Source: an uncultured Succinivibrionaceae bacterium (GTDB lineage Bacteria > Pseudomonadota > Gammaproteobacteria > Enterobacterales > Succinivibrionaceae). From it: a stretch of 49,548 nt of DNA. Made by a program: the position numbers and the translations under genes. The notes below the pieces were generated by a model. That model was not told where the DNA came from, did no database searches, and saw only the letters and a program-made list of their open reading frames with translations. The stretch is taken from positions 1-49,548 of the forward strand of contig CASEBB010000049.1 of NCBI GenBank assembly GCA_949286015.1, given 5' to 3'. Shown here in pieces: positions 1 through 8,518 of this stretch; position 1 is the first letter of the stretch, and every line of letters begins with the position of its first letter.

Positions 1-96
1 GTTTGGAACGGTGCTGAGGTAGGATTGTATTCTTGTTCAGGACCCTCCCTATTAAAACGGGAGGAAGCCATGTGCGTAAGCACATGGAGACTTCAC
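1..96 (+). repeat. Left copy of 96-bp terminal inverted repeat (IS200/IS605-type right end)
   Basis: Bases 1-96 are the exact reverse complement of 49452-49547. The repeat holds two hairpins: CCTCCC/GGGAGG (44-49 with 59-64) and CCATGTGC-GTAA-GCACATGG (68-87). It ends in TTCAC at 92-96, where identity stops sharply. A hairpin with a GTAA loop followed by a short tail also marks the right end of the tnpB remnant at 20.0 kb, and is typical of IS200/IS605 (IS1341-group) right ends, where it forms the 3' part of the omega/reRNA. By inference the element body with tnpB lies left of position 1. Confidence 0.6.
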
Positions 97-485
97 AGTT
101 GTGGCCACACACTGCTGAAACCGCTGTCATCGCCACGGCTGTAATCGGTGCCCACAACGGCCTCACCACAGATAAGAGGGCAATGCCACGACTGCGCTAA
201 AGGCTCCAGTTGCAGTGGCGCCGGAGTGAAGACGTGTCCCATGATCTCTGCTGCCGTTCTTTTGCCCGCCTCAGCAGCAAAGATGGCTACCAGTGGTTGG
301 CAGCTTAAGGATGTGTTGGTCAGCGCCATTGCCAGCGCCTCTGGTTCTTGTAAGAACGCTGTGGACACTGGGCCGATGCCAAACTTGTTGGCTAAGGAGT
401 GGCACTCGCGGGCGTTGAGCTTAAAGGAGAGGTGGTGCTCCAGTATTTCGCTCACTACAGAAGCGAGTTGAGACTGATGAACCAT
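93..485 (-). CDS. Hypothetical protein, 3' end inside the terminal repeat
   Basis: This 130-residue frame is not recognised. The start MVHQSQLASV is chosen because GGAGG lies about 8 bases upstream; the frame stays open further upstream, but without such a site. It is a mixed helical-looking protein with no predicted signal peptide or membrane segment. Its stop codon (93-95) falls inside the 96-bp repeat, so the last residues may come from an inserted element and the natural C-terminus may be lost. No close partner gene is visible; the next feature is 1.2 kb away. It could also be a spurious frame, but the ribosome binding site argues for expression. Confidence 0.45.
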   Translation of the reverse strand: MVHQSQLASVVSEILEHHLSFKLNARECHSLANKFGIGPVSTAFLQEPEALAMALTNTSLSCQPLVAIFAAEAGKRTAAEIMGHVFTPAPLQLEPLAQSWHCPLICGEAVVGTDYSRGDDSGFSSVWPQL

Positions 486-662
486 GGTGTGAACCTCCAG
501 AGAGTTCAGATGACTAATCCCCGCAGGGAAGGTGCTTTTTGGGGCAGATGCTCTCTGCGTAAGCGCAGTAGCAGGTGCTTGTTGCCTATATGCCGTCATC
601 TAGAGACGCATGATAGGTTGGAGGTTAAGAAACACGGGCACTACCTTGACGTGGTCGCGGTG

Positions 663-863
663 GTGCTCAGTAGGTTGTGATCTAAGTAAGAGCGTGCAGA
701 GGATAGGAATGCCGTCTGTAAGCCGGTTATAGCGCCGCTGCGGCGCTGCTTGCGGTTAAAGCGGTGGTTTTGGGTTTAAACAAGACGTTTGTTAAGAGGA
801 TAAACTGTAAAGAGCGCGTTGGTGTATTTATGGCCTTTATGCGCGGCCATGGAGATATGAGCC
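663..863 (+). repeat. Diverged direct repeat, copy 1
   Basis: Shared blocks with 969-1220 occur in the same order: a block around CAGTAGGTT, then GGAATGCCGTCT, then GTTATAGCGCC, and finally GGCCTTTATGC followed by GGAGATA. Identity between blocks is patchy and spacing differs by some tens of bases. Confidence 0.55.
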
Positions 864-968
864 TAAAACGCGATAAATAAGTGCTTGCCAGAGAGTCTCC
901 TGTGGGTAGTTAGCTTTTAGATGATCGGTATAGGGGAGTGCATGGGAGTACTTTGTGGTGATCGCGTT

Positions 969-1220
969 AGTGCGCAGTAGGTTTTAGCCTTAGTAAGACG
1001 CGTCGAGGCAGCGGAATGCCGTCTCTACGCCTGTTTGCTTTGCTTTGCTTCAGTTATAGCGCCACATAGGGATGGAGCCCAGCTCGTTATTTTTGGGGCC
1101 AAAAGTGATTTTGGGACAGAGTGTTGATCCACGACCTATTTATGGGCTTCTTTGCGAGTAAAAAACGCAAAAACCCCCTAAAGCGGCAGGGCCTTTATGC
1201 ACGGCGATGGAGATAGAGGC
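969..1220 (+). repeat. Diverged direct repeat, copy 2
   Basis: Second copy of the segment at 663-863, with the same blocks in the same order. It is longer, partly because of a TTTGC pentamer run (1034-1050) between GCCGTCT and GTTATAGCGCC. Confidence 0.55.
1034..1050 (+). repeat. Pentanucleotide run (TTTGC)x3
   Basis: Three perfect tandem copies of TTTGC plus two bases, in a gene-free stretch. Confidence 0.7.
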
Positions 1221-1473
1221 GGGCAGGCGTGTATTTGGCTGCTGTCGTTTTGCCCAGCGGTGCAGGTGTTAACGGCATTGTGGTGACAGGGAAAAGGGGC
1301 TTGGCAGTGGTAGCGGAGGCAGAGAAGTAGGGATGTAATTAGCCTGATACAGCGTTAGCGGCTTGTGCAGATAGCGCTTTCAGTGAGCACTCATGTGCAC
1401 GAGACTGTGTGTGCTTGCTCTTGCTGGTAGGGGGCAATGGAGGTTGTGTCTCTGCTCTGGGCAGAGCTGTACA

Positions 1474-1486
1474 GGGGCGGGCGCTG
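1474..1486 (+). repeat. 13-mer GGGGCGGGCGCTG, copy 1 of 6
   Basis: Exact 13-mer found six times in the window, always between genes and always in this orientation. This copy is followed by TTAT. Confidence 0.7.
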
Positions 1487-1797
1487 TTATTCTCGTCTCT
1501 ATCTCGTGTGGTGCTTAGACCTGCGCTTGCGATACGCTATTCCGGTTCTTGTACCGGAGCCGAGCGCTGTTACTGAGGCTCTTTGCTGTGCCATTATCGC
1601 GTGGCAGGCTTGTTTTTGTTCGTTAATACCGACCCGCAATAGATTCCCGTCATCACGCGCATCACTGTAGCTCATGCGCACCGCGTCATCGCGCTATCTC
1701 TAAGTCGGCGCTCTCCCTGACGCCGTTCCCACACCACCTGCCTAACCACCATGGCCACTACAGCCCTTTCTTTGCTCTGTATCTATGCGGCGCTTAT

Positions 1798-1824
1798 AAA
1801 AAAAGCAGCCTACAGCTGCTATTT
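1798..1824 (-). terminator. Rho-independent terminator of the tRNA-Ser gene
   Basis: On the minus strand, a six-pair stem AGCAGC/GCTGCT with a five-base loop is followed by a run of seven or more T, directly downstream of the tRNA CCA end. Confidence 0.85.
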
Positions 1825-1825
1825 C

Positions 1826-1916
1826 TGGCGGTGAGAGCGGGATTCGAACCCGCGATAGGCTATTCACCTATACACGCTTTCCAGGCGTGCTCCTTCAGCC
1901 ACTCGGACATCTCACC
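1826..1916 (-). tRNA. tRNA-Ser (anticodon GGA), CCA encoded
   Basis: A type II tRNA with a 7-bp acceptor stem (GGTGAGA/TCTCACC), a long variable arm, a T arm containing GGTTCGAATCC and an encoded CCA. The anticodon loop around CCTGGAAAG gives GGA, which reads UCC and UCU serine codons. It has its own promoter (1938-1965) and terminator (1798-1824), so it is a single-gene transcription unit. Confidence 0.95.
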
Positions 1917-1937
1917 GCGTTGCAAAGAACGGTGCTT

Positions 1938-1965
1938 ATTGTACTCAAAAAATTAGGGAATGCAA
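1938..1965 (-). promoter_or_regulatory. Sigma70-type promoter of tRNA-Ser
   Basis: On the minus strand TTGCAT (1960-1965) and TACAAT (1938-1943) are 16 bases apart. The -10 box ends about 21 bases before the mature tRNA 5' end. Confidence 0.75.
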
Positions 1966-2208
1966 GACTTTTTTGCGCAGGTGTTGGCAGCAGGCGCGGC
2001 GGCCGCTGCGCAAGGAGGAAATAGGCCTCTGTGGATAGGGGCAGAGACCAAGGTGCGCTGCGTAGTTGTGGCTACCATACCAGCTGCGGAGGCTGCGGTG
2101 ATCTTTAGGCTAAACGCTGCAAAGCTACGCGCTAAGAGAACGCCTGAGCGTCACTTGCTGCGTTATCTCAGAGGCTACCTGACGCTACTCCCGCCACTCC
2201 CTAAAACG

Positions 2209-2236
2209 AAAAAGGCCAGAGCCGCAGCCCCAGCCT
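2209..2236 (-). terminator. Rho-independent terminator after the NhaD-like gene
   Basis: On the minus strand the stem AGGCTGGGGC pairs with GGCTCTGGCCT (with G-U pairs) around a 3-base loop and is followed by five T. It lies 35 bases past the stop codon of the antiporter gene. Confidence 0.8.
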
Positions 2237-2270
2237 CTTTCTTTGGTAAGTAAGTGTGCTTAGCGCACTA

Positions 2271-3671
2271 TTACTCTGGAATCACCACTTCCTCTGGCAT
2301 CGAGTTGTGGTGCACTGGCATGTTACCAATAGCCTCTTCCTTAGAAATTGGCTCTGGCATCTGATCAGGTGGATTGCCCTTCTGTGGGCTCCAGCCAAAC
2401 ACTAACAGGTACGCAGCAAAACCAACCACAAAGGCAAATGGAATGTGCCAGCCGTAACGTAACCAGTTCATGAACGAACGGGCCTTAGTGAAGACGTTAC
2501 ACACGGCCACACCGGCAGACGAACCGAACCAGACCATCGAACCACCAAAGCCCACAGCGTAGGAAATAAGTGGCCAGTCGTAGCCGCCCTTGATTAAGCA
2601 CAGCTGCGTCAGTGGAATGTTGTTGAACACGGCCGACACGAAGCCAATAGCCATGGTCGACAGAATCGAGGCATCTGGCACCGAGTCAATTGGTACCAGC
2701 TCAGCGCAGAACACTAAGCAGACTAAGAAGACCGTCGACTCGATAGCATGGAGGCCCTCACGGAAGTTGACCTTCACAAAGAAGGCGCCAACTAAAATCG
2801 CCAGCCAGATACCTAATGCTGGGAACTCAAAGAAGTAGTTAAAGAAGATAGCGCCCGCTAAGATCAGCGCCACTAAGCCTAAACGACGCTTCTCAATTTG
2901 CACAGAGCCAGTTGGCTTGTAGACGTCGCTGCTGTACTTGTGCTGTTGACGCGAAGCAAAGAAAGCAACAATCACTAAGGCCACAATGGCTGGAACAAAG
3001 GCGTGAGCTAAGACCAGAGGATCCTTGCCGTGAATCCAGATTAAGGTCGTAGTAGTATCGCCCACCACAGAACCAGCACCACCAGCGTTCGACGCGGCGC
3101 AGATAGCAGCCACGTAACCGATGTGCACATTGTTCTTGTATAAGGTCGCCGCCATCGAGCAGCCAATCATGGCAGCAGCGATGTTGTCGAGGAAGGTACT
3201 TAAGCAGAAGACGAAGGCCAGCAGCACCATGCCACCTAACACGCCATTTGGCAAATAGCGTGGCAGCACGGATGGGAACTTAGACTCCTCAAAGATGTTG
3301 GCCAGAATGGAGAAGCCTGGCAGCATCAGAGCTAAGTTTAAGTACGTATTCCACGAGCCCTTAACAAACTCGCCTTGGTCGTTGGTGTAGCCCAGTAAAC
3401 GGTCAATTACCGAGAAGCCATCAACAAACTCGTACTTGTAGAAGCACAGAGCTAAGAGACCGACCACAGCCACCTGCATGGTGTTGTTGTAGAAAATAGC
3501 AACACCCACCAGAATCAGGGCAAAGATGATGATCTCATAGCGCACGCCATAAATGGTATGGCGTGTAAAGATACCGGCAACGGTATCCTCTAAGCCTGCG
3601 GCATAGACCGCACTAATGGCGGCAATGACGCACAGCGTCAGCAGCGTACAAACTTTTAACAGTCGCGGCAT
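2271..3671 (-). CDS. nhaD: NhaD-like Na+/H+ antiporter (ArsB/NhaD ion transporter superfamily)
   Basis: A 466-residue polytopic inner-membrane protein with about 11-12 hydrophobic segments. The repeated family signatures are visible: LDNIAAAMIGCSMA near residues 160-175 and NAGGAGSVVGDTTTTLIW near 200-217, with a second NN motif (FNNIPLTQL) in the C-terminal half. These match the NhaD branch of the ion transporter superfamily, which exchanges Na+ or Li+ for protons; citrate-type carriers of the same superfamily are the main alternative. The N-terminus (MPRLLKVCTLL) looks like a first membrane segment or cleavable signal. The start at 3671 is preferred over the longer open frame because GAGG lies about 6 bases upstream. 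The C-terminal tail (PISKEEAIGNMPV) is soluble. It is transcribed alone, with its own terminator. Confidence 0.8.
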   Translation of the reverse strand: MPRLLKVCTLLTLCVIAAISAVYAAGLEDTVAGIFTRHTIYGVRYEIIIFALILVGVAIFYNNTMQVAVVGLLALCFYKYEFVDGFSVIDRLLGYTNDQGEFVKGSWNTYLNLALMLPGFSILANIFEESKFPSVLPRYLPNGVLGGMVLLAFVFCLSTFLDNIAAAMIGCSMAATLYKNNVHIGYVAAICAASNAGGAGSVVGDTTTTLIWIHGKDPLVLAHAFVPAIVALVIVAFFASRQQHKYSSDVYKPTGSVQIEKRRLGLVALILAGAIFFNYFFEFPALGIWLAILVGAFFVKVNFREGLHAIESTVFLVCLVFCAELVPIDSVPDASILSTMAIGFVSAVFNNIPLTQLCLIKGGYDWPLISYAVGFGGSMVWFGSSAGVAVCNVFTKARSFMNWLRYGWHIPFAFVVGFAAYLLVFGWSPQKGNPPDQMPEPISKEEAIGNMPVHHNSMPEEVVIPE

Positions 3672-3938
3672 AAGAACCTCGTCAAGAGACCGGTGACACC
3701 ACAGCGCATACCCGCTAACGCCAGCGTTAAGCGGAGCAAAGCCCCGCATTTCTCTTAACCAAGAGAAAGTGCAGGTTGTGGTTGCCACAAAGACGCATGG
3801 GGGTAAAACCACGCGTCGCGGTCACAGAGCGCAGCTCACTGTGGGCCTTGAGGCCAGCGCAGCACACGTCGTCAGCTATATTAGGCGGCGTGGTCACTGC
3901 GCTCTGAGGAAAACGGTAAGTAAAAGTGATGACTGTGA

Positions 3939-4967
3939 TTAGATACGGCCGAAAAAGCCCTTTTTCTTTGGCTGTTGCTCCATGGTGCTCGCAGCAGGGG
4001 CAGCAGACGCCTGCTCAGCTTTTACTGGAGCACTCTCAGCGGTGCTGGCAGCAGCTGCAGGGGCAGCTTCTGGTGCAGCAGCTGGGGTAGCAGCAGCGGC
4101 TGGTGCCGCACTAGCAGGAGCAGCACTCTCGCTCTGTGGCGCAGCCGTGTCAGCAGCCTTAGCGGCAGCAGGAGCTTCCTTCTCAGCTGGGGCGCTGGCT
4201 GCTGGAGTAGCAGGGGTAGCAGCTGGTGCTGGCGCAGCAGCTGGGGCAGGAGCTGGCACTGGGGCTGGTGCTGGAGTAGCCTCTGTGGCCTTCTTGCCCT
4301 TAGCGCGCTCGGCCTTAGCAGCCTTGCGAGCCGCATCTTGCTGCTTCACCTTCTCGGAATAGGCTTGGTGTTGCGAGACTAAGCGTAAGATGCTCTCTGG
4401 CACATCTTGGTAGTCCATGTGCAGTCCTAAGCGCTGCACCCACACCCAGAAAGAAATCACAATGTAGTGGGCCAGTAAGATACGTAAGGTGATCAGACCA
4501 TAATCACCTAACAAGGCAATCACCACCACAGCGACGATTGGACCTAAGGCCCAGCCACCTAAGGTTAAGACGCCCACACCACCATTGCTGGCCGCATTGG
4601 TTTGTACGCGGAAGTTCTCAAAGAAGTACACCGCCATAGCACCGGCAGTGATGAACAAACCAATGATGATCATGGCTTGATTCATGGCTAAAGCCATAAA
4701 GAGCACACCAATCATCATGATGAGTACATCTTGCTCGAAGATGCTCTTGACGCCGTAGCGTGGCACTAAGTAGCGAATTAAAGCGATACCAAAAGCAGCG
4801 CCAATCACTAAGGTCACGACCACAATGACAGCACCTAAGAGGAACTCACTGGCAAAGTAAGTTACCCAGAAAGGTAGTCCAGCAAAAATGCTAACGAGGA
4901 TACCTGCGCATAAGTAGCCTACGGCCACAAAGATGCCCAGTCTCGTTAATTGTTCGTTGGTAGGCAT
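3939..4967 (-). CDS. Membrane protein with Ala/Pro-rich cytoplasmic tail, unknown function
   Basis: This 342-residue protein is not recognised. Residues 1-200 hold about five or six hydrophobic segments, including a Gly/Ala-rich one (GGVGVLTLGGWALGPIV). A short soluble helix follows (ESILRLVSQHQAYSEKVKQQ), then a basic stretch rich in Lys and Ala (AKAERAKGKK). From about residue 220 to 330 it is almost only Ala, Pro, Glu and Thr. It ends in KKKGFFGRI, a compact basic-aromatic tip that looks like a retained binding motif. The start MPTNEQL is chosen for AAAGGTG about 8 bases upstream. The tail resembles those of other proteins in this window, so it may reflect genome-wide expansion of low-complexity sequence. 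Confidence 0.7.
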   Translation of the reverse strand: MPTNEQLTRLGIFVAVGYLCAGILVSIFAGLPFWVTYFASEFLLGAVIVVVTLVIGAAFGIALIRYLVPRYGVKSIFEQDVLIMMIGVLFMALAMNQAMIIIGLFITAGAMAVYFFENFRVQTNAASNGGVGVLTLGGWALGPIVAVVVIALLGDYGLITLRILLAHYIVISFWVWVQRLGLHMDYQDVPESILRLVSQHQAYSEKVKQQDAARKAAKAERAKGKKATEATPAPAPVPAPAPAAAPAPAATPATPAASAPAEKEAPAAAKAADTAAPQSESAAPASAAPAAAATPAAAPEAAPAAAASTAESAPVKAEQASAAPAASTMEQQPKKKGFFGRI

Positions 4968-7623
4968 ACGTAAATCACCTTTACAAACCATTAATCGCCG
5001 TGTGGCAACAGCTGCACTGTCACGCCGTCTTCCTAACAAAGAGACAGTGTCGCTGTCATTTCTCTTATTAGCTTCCTTGTGCCTTATCTGCGCTTGTAGC
5101 AGCGGCAGTTCAGTAGACAGGGCTCCATCCTGATTCTCCGCTCTTAACCTTTAGAGGCTTAGCGCCTCACAGAGCAAGAAACGAGGTCAGATTAAGTCAC
5201 AGTCTTTAGAGCTGCTTATGACCGCAAGAGAGAAAAGGCCGCAAGTTTACCGCGAAGCATTCATTTTCTTGAGCAGGGTAGTGCCTCATTGGTGCTTAAT
5301 GCCCATAACGACAACTTATGTCCCATCCCCGCAATGCCAGCGTCACCGCGCTTGCTTGCTAAAACAAGGAACGCAGTGCAAGGAAGTGGCTGTCGCTTAG
5401 TGTGAGCTTTTAGCGCGTGTGTTGCCTTCAGGCAAAAATCTAAAAGCTCAGCTCTGCACAGTAGGTATCTCCGCTGCCGTGCTGTAAAAAGAGGCTACCC
5501 TGTGGCTTACTGCTGGTATAGCAGCAGCCTTGGCCTCTTTACTGGCACTGGAGCTTACTTCGCTGTGTACTCTAAGCGTAAGTTGTGGTCTTTGTAGTTA
5601 TTGGCATGCTCAAGAATCCCTTCTGTCATACCATCACGCAAACAAGCAAAGCGCGCTGTCATGGTGTGTACCCCCAGCTATCTCATAGTAGTTGGGGTCA
5701 GATGCCATCACAGGGCTTTTAGTGCCAATAACCTTGAGGCAGGGAGGCGGACACCAGTAACACACATCAGCTTCAGAGATAAGCTTGGGGGCGTGTTGGC
5801 TTATAACCACATCACAACATCTCATAGTGTTGCCATGTGGGTAAGCTTAGTGTCACTTGCAAGTAAGCTGCTGCCTACTTGTGCTACTGCACGGGGTGTG
5901 GGTTACCTGAAAAAGCAGGTAACGCGGCACACGCAAGAACCTCAACACTGTCCAATGAAGAGCAAGATCATTGCACCATTGATGAACCACAAAACCAGAA
6001 AATAATGCTTGAGACGGTAGGAACGCTGCAAAGAGAAATGAGTGCCCACAAAGAAGGTGACTCTAAGGACAAGCCACAGCTGACGCTGCTCACTTTCTTT
6101 GGGCAAGCCGCTACGCAAACACAAGAGCAGGTACTGGCACAACTGTCACGGTGTAATCCTCGTAGTTAAGGTGCAACCATGGAAGCTGGCAACAAGTGAT
6201 TGAGGGGTAAGACAAAGGAGGTGGGACTGTGGTGACGGCGTTTACAGCAAGCGTGGTCAGGAGGGGAGAATAAGGGCACAAGGTTAAAGGACAAAGCCTT
6301 GGGCGCAGCCACCTAAAAGTAACTGTAGCCACAGCGTGTTGGGGGCCAAGTCGTAAGACTGAGGTCAACTGCCTAACCTATTGGCTCTCTTCTATAGACT
6401 TACTGAAACCGCTGTTTACAGCCTGCACCAAGCTTTTGCTTACCGTGAGCACCTTGTCTTTGCCGCGAGCGGTAATCTCTGCTTGGCCCCTCACAAGAGC
6501 CGAGGGTGCGGGTGAAGTTAACAAGGAGCCAAGTGCGCTTACTCCGCTTTGTGAGCAGGGCCGACGTTTTGGTGTACCGCGTCAACTTAGAGCAGGAGAG
6601 GCTACCTTATCCCAAGGTTGCTGCCTGCTTGTCTCCCGCAGAGACGCTTGTCAGGTGCGACTAATAGCGTTCTTGCAGTTTCACTAACAAAAACGTTTGC
6701 GTTCGCTGCCCTTGCTCCAAAAAGAGCACTATTACGTGACAAATTGACCCAAAATAGGGCATGAGACGCAATAGCAACTGAGAAGAAAGCGCAGTTTGCA
6801 CAAACATTTAGCACATGATACCCCATTCATATGGGAGCGAAACACCGGCACATAAAAAATAACAGGCGGTGTAACCGTTTGCGTAAGCTTAGCAGGGGCT
6901 TACTCCGCTCTTTGTTTTCGTGCTCAGGGGAGCTTACTCTCGGGTTTTGCGCGTGGAGCTGAGGTGGCGGGCTAATCTCTTGAACTCTGTAATGAGGGCT
7001 GCACTACACACCGGCCTTATAGAGTGGCTTACGTATGGCCTTTGGTTCCTCAAAAGGGAGCTTACAGGACAGCGCCTATGTGACGTTATGCTCTGGTGTG
7101 CTGAGCGCGGATGGCTCTACAGCGGATGAATAGCGCGCCTCTCCTCAGAAAATAGCTGCGCTCTGAAGTTGGCTGCAGTCGGCGCTGGTTGCTACCTAGG
7201 GAGTACAGCACTACTTGAGTGACAAGTGCAATAAAGGTGAAAGCGCGGTGTGAGCACGCAAAGTGGACGCGGCTTAGTGTTGGGTGGTTGTTGCTTGGTT
7301 GGTGGTTGCAGGGGCGGGCGCTGTTATGGTCATGATACGGCCCTGTGTGCATTCGGACGCACTTGTGCAGCACTTGTTAGGCAGCATCTCATGCCCTTTG
7401 TTGTCAGTAGTAAGAGGGACTGGTATGGCAGCGTGCTCTAATTTGCAGCAAAACTGACGTACTAGTATGGCAATTATGAGCAACACCGCATATTTATCGC
7501 AATAGCTATTGCCTGCATCCTTGCTTTTGGGTGTATGATGCGCCCCAAATAAGACCAGTGTTTTGAGGAAAGCGCTGGTGTGCAAAAAGGTTGAGCTGCC
7601 TAAGGTGCGTGGAGGAAAACATC
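4968..7623. other. Gene-free 2.65 kb, the largest gap in the window
   Basis: I see no gene I can defend. Open frames of 60-130 codons occur on both strands without ribosome binding sites or natural composition. On the minus strand between about 5825 and 5540 two overlapping frames read like protein (one with SPVMASDPNYYEIAGG, the next with DGMTEGILEHANNYKDHNLR), which could be a frameshifted gene remnant, but I cannot name it. One 13-mer copy lies at 7311-7323, and a possible -10 box TATGAT lies near 7536, about 90 bases before the next gene. Confidence 0.5.
7311..7323 (+). repeat. 13-mer GGGGCGGGCGCTG, copy 2 of 6
   Basis: Exact copy of the dispersed 13-mer in a gene-free stretch, followed by TTAT as in copy 1. 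Confidence 0.7.
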
Positions 7624-8427
7624 ATGGGTAAAGCAGAACTGATAAGACGCTACATCGTCTTCTTTGTGGGTATTAGTATTGGCGCGTTTGGTGTGACCTT
7701 AGTGACGCGCTCCACCTTAGGTGTTAACTCGGTAGCCTGTGCCAGTTATGTGACCTCGGTGTACTTCCCTGTGACCATGGGACAGGTCAATATCGCTTTC
7801 AACCTCTTTATGCTGCTTTCGCAGTTGGTCATCATGACTAAGGCTCAACGTCGCGCGCAGTGGGTCATGGTGCTGATGCAGATTCCGGCCTTTGTGGTGT
7901 TTGGCCTGCTGCTTGACTTCTTTATGTTCCTAACGCGCGACTACCATCCTGGAGAGTATGGCTACTGGGCAGAGTTCCTCACACTGATCGCAGGTACGCT
8001 CATCATTGCCATCAATATCTGCATGCAGGTAGCAGGCGGCGTTACTAAACTGAGCTGCGATGCGTTTGTGGTGGTCTTAGCTGAGCGTATTCACCGTAAT
8101 ATTGGTACCATTAAGATCATCTACGACTGGACTCTGGTGGCAACGGCTGCGGTGATGTCGCTGGTCTGCTCGGGCTTTACGGAGATTGTGGGTATCCGTG
8201 AGGGTACCTTAATCGGTGCCTTCTTTGTGGGCTACTTAGTCAAGCTGCTCTACCCACACTTTAAGTTTTGTGAGCGCTGGATCTTACGCGCCCGTAAAGA
8301 GAAGCACGCGCCTGAGGCTGTTGACTTTACTCTGACTCCAAGCGCTGTCGCTGAGCAGGCGGAGCAAGCGCCAGCAGTTGCTACCACTGCTGCTCATGAA
8401 ACGCAGCAGCTAAGCGAGCGCAAGTAA
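7624..8427 (+). CDS. YczE/YyaS/YitT-family membrane protein
   Basis: A 267-residue inner-membrane protein with about five membrane segments. The N-terminal part shows the family pattern: a first helix (FVGISIGAFGVTLVTRS) followed by a TLGVNSVACASY loop equivalent to the LGTSPWD-type loop of YczE, then a helix, a polar loop and a helix that contains GLLLDFF. The transport substrate or role of this family is not established. The start is set at 7624 because GGAGG stands 9 bases upstream. The last 45 residues are soluble and Ala/Thr-rich, beyond the usual family end. It is a single-gene unit closed by a strong terminator at 8461-8518. Confidence 0.7.
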   Translation: MGKAELIRRYIVFFVGISIGAFGVTLVTRSTLGVNSVACASYVTSVYFPVTMGQVNIAFNLFMLLSQLVIMTKAQRRAQWVMVLMQIPAFVVFGLLLDFFMFLTRDYHPGEYGYWAEFLTLIAGTLIIAINICMQVAGGVTKLSCDAFVVVLAERIHRNIGTIKIIYDWTLVATAAVMSLVCSGFTEIVGIREGTLIGAFFVGYLVKLLYPHFKFCERWILRARKEKHAPEAVDFTLTPSAVAEQAEQAPAVATTAAHETQQLSERK

Positions 8428-8460
8428 GCGCCTTTCTCCGCTGAAAGCAGAAAGCACACG

Positions 8461-8518
8461 ACGGCCGTCCCTGTAGCTAAGCAGCTTCAGCTTAGTTTGC
8501 CGGTGCGGCCGTTTTGTT
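8461..8518 (+). terminator. Terminator after the YczE-like gene
   Basis: An outer stem ACGGCCG/CGGCCGT (8461-8467 with 8506-8512) encloses a second hairpin CTAAGC/GCTTAG (8477-8495) and is followed by TTTGTTTG. The two-hairpin form is unusual for a simple terminator. Confidence 0.7.

Larger units (their letters stand above)
600..1797. other. Gene-free 1.2 kb with a diverged internal duplication
   Basis: No frame here has a convincing start, composition or recognisable motif. The stretch holds two diverged copies of one segment (663-863 and 969-1220), a GCTTT-type pentamer run at 1034-1050, one copy of the 13-mer GGGGCGGGCGCTG, and the motif TATCTCTAAG near 1695 that recurs in other gaps of this window. 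Confidence 0.6.

Noticed and set aside
1437..1670. A 77-codon + strand frame
   Set aside because: No ribosome binding site, unnatural composition, and it includes a copy of the dispersed 13-mer.
1960..2253. A 97-codon + strand frame after the tRNA
   Set aside because: Its start codon overlaps the -35 box of the tRNA promoter on the other strand, its end overlaps the antiporter terminator, it has no ribosome binding site, and its composition is not natural.
3982..4362. Long Ala- or Ser/Trp-rich + strand frames opposite the Ala/Pro tail
   Set aside because: They are mirror frames of GC-rich Ala/Pro codons in the minus-strand membrane protein gene; the same explains the long minus frames opposite 12621-14228.
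5540..5825. Protein-like fragments on the minus strand (DGMTEGILEHANNYKDHNLR in one frame, SPVMASDPNYYEIAGG in the next)
   Set aside because: They may be a frameshifted gene remnant, but I recognise no family and two short frames are not enough to call a pseudogene.
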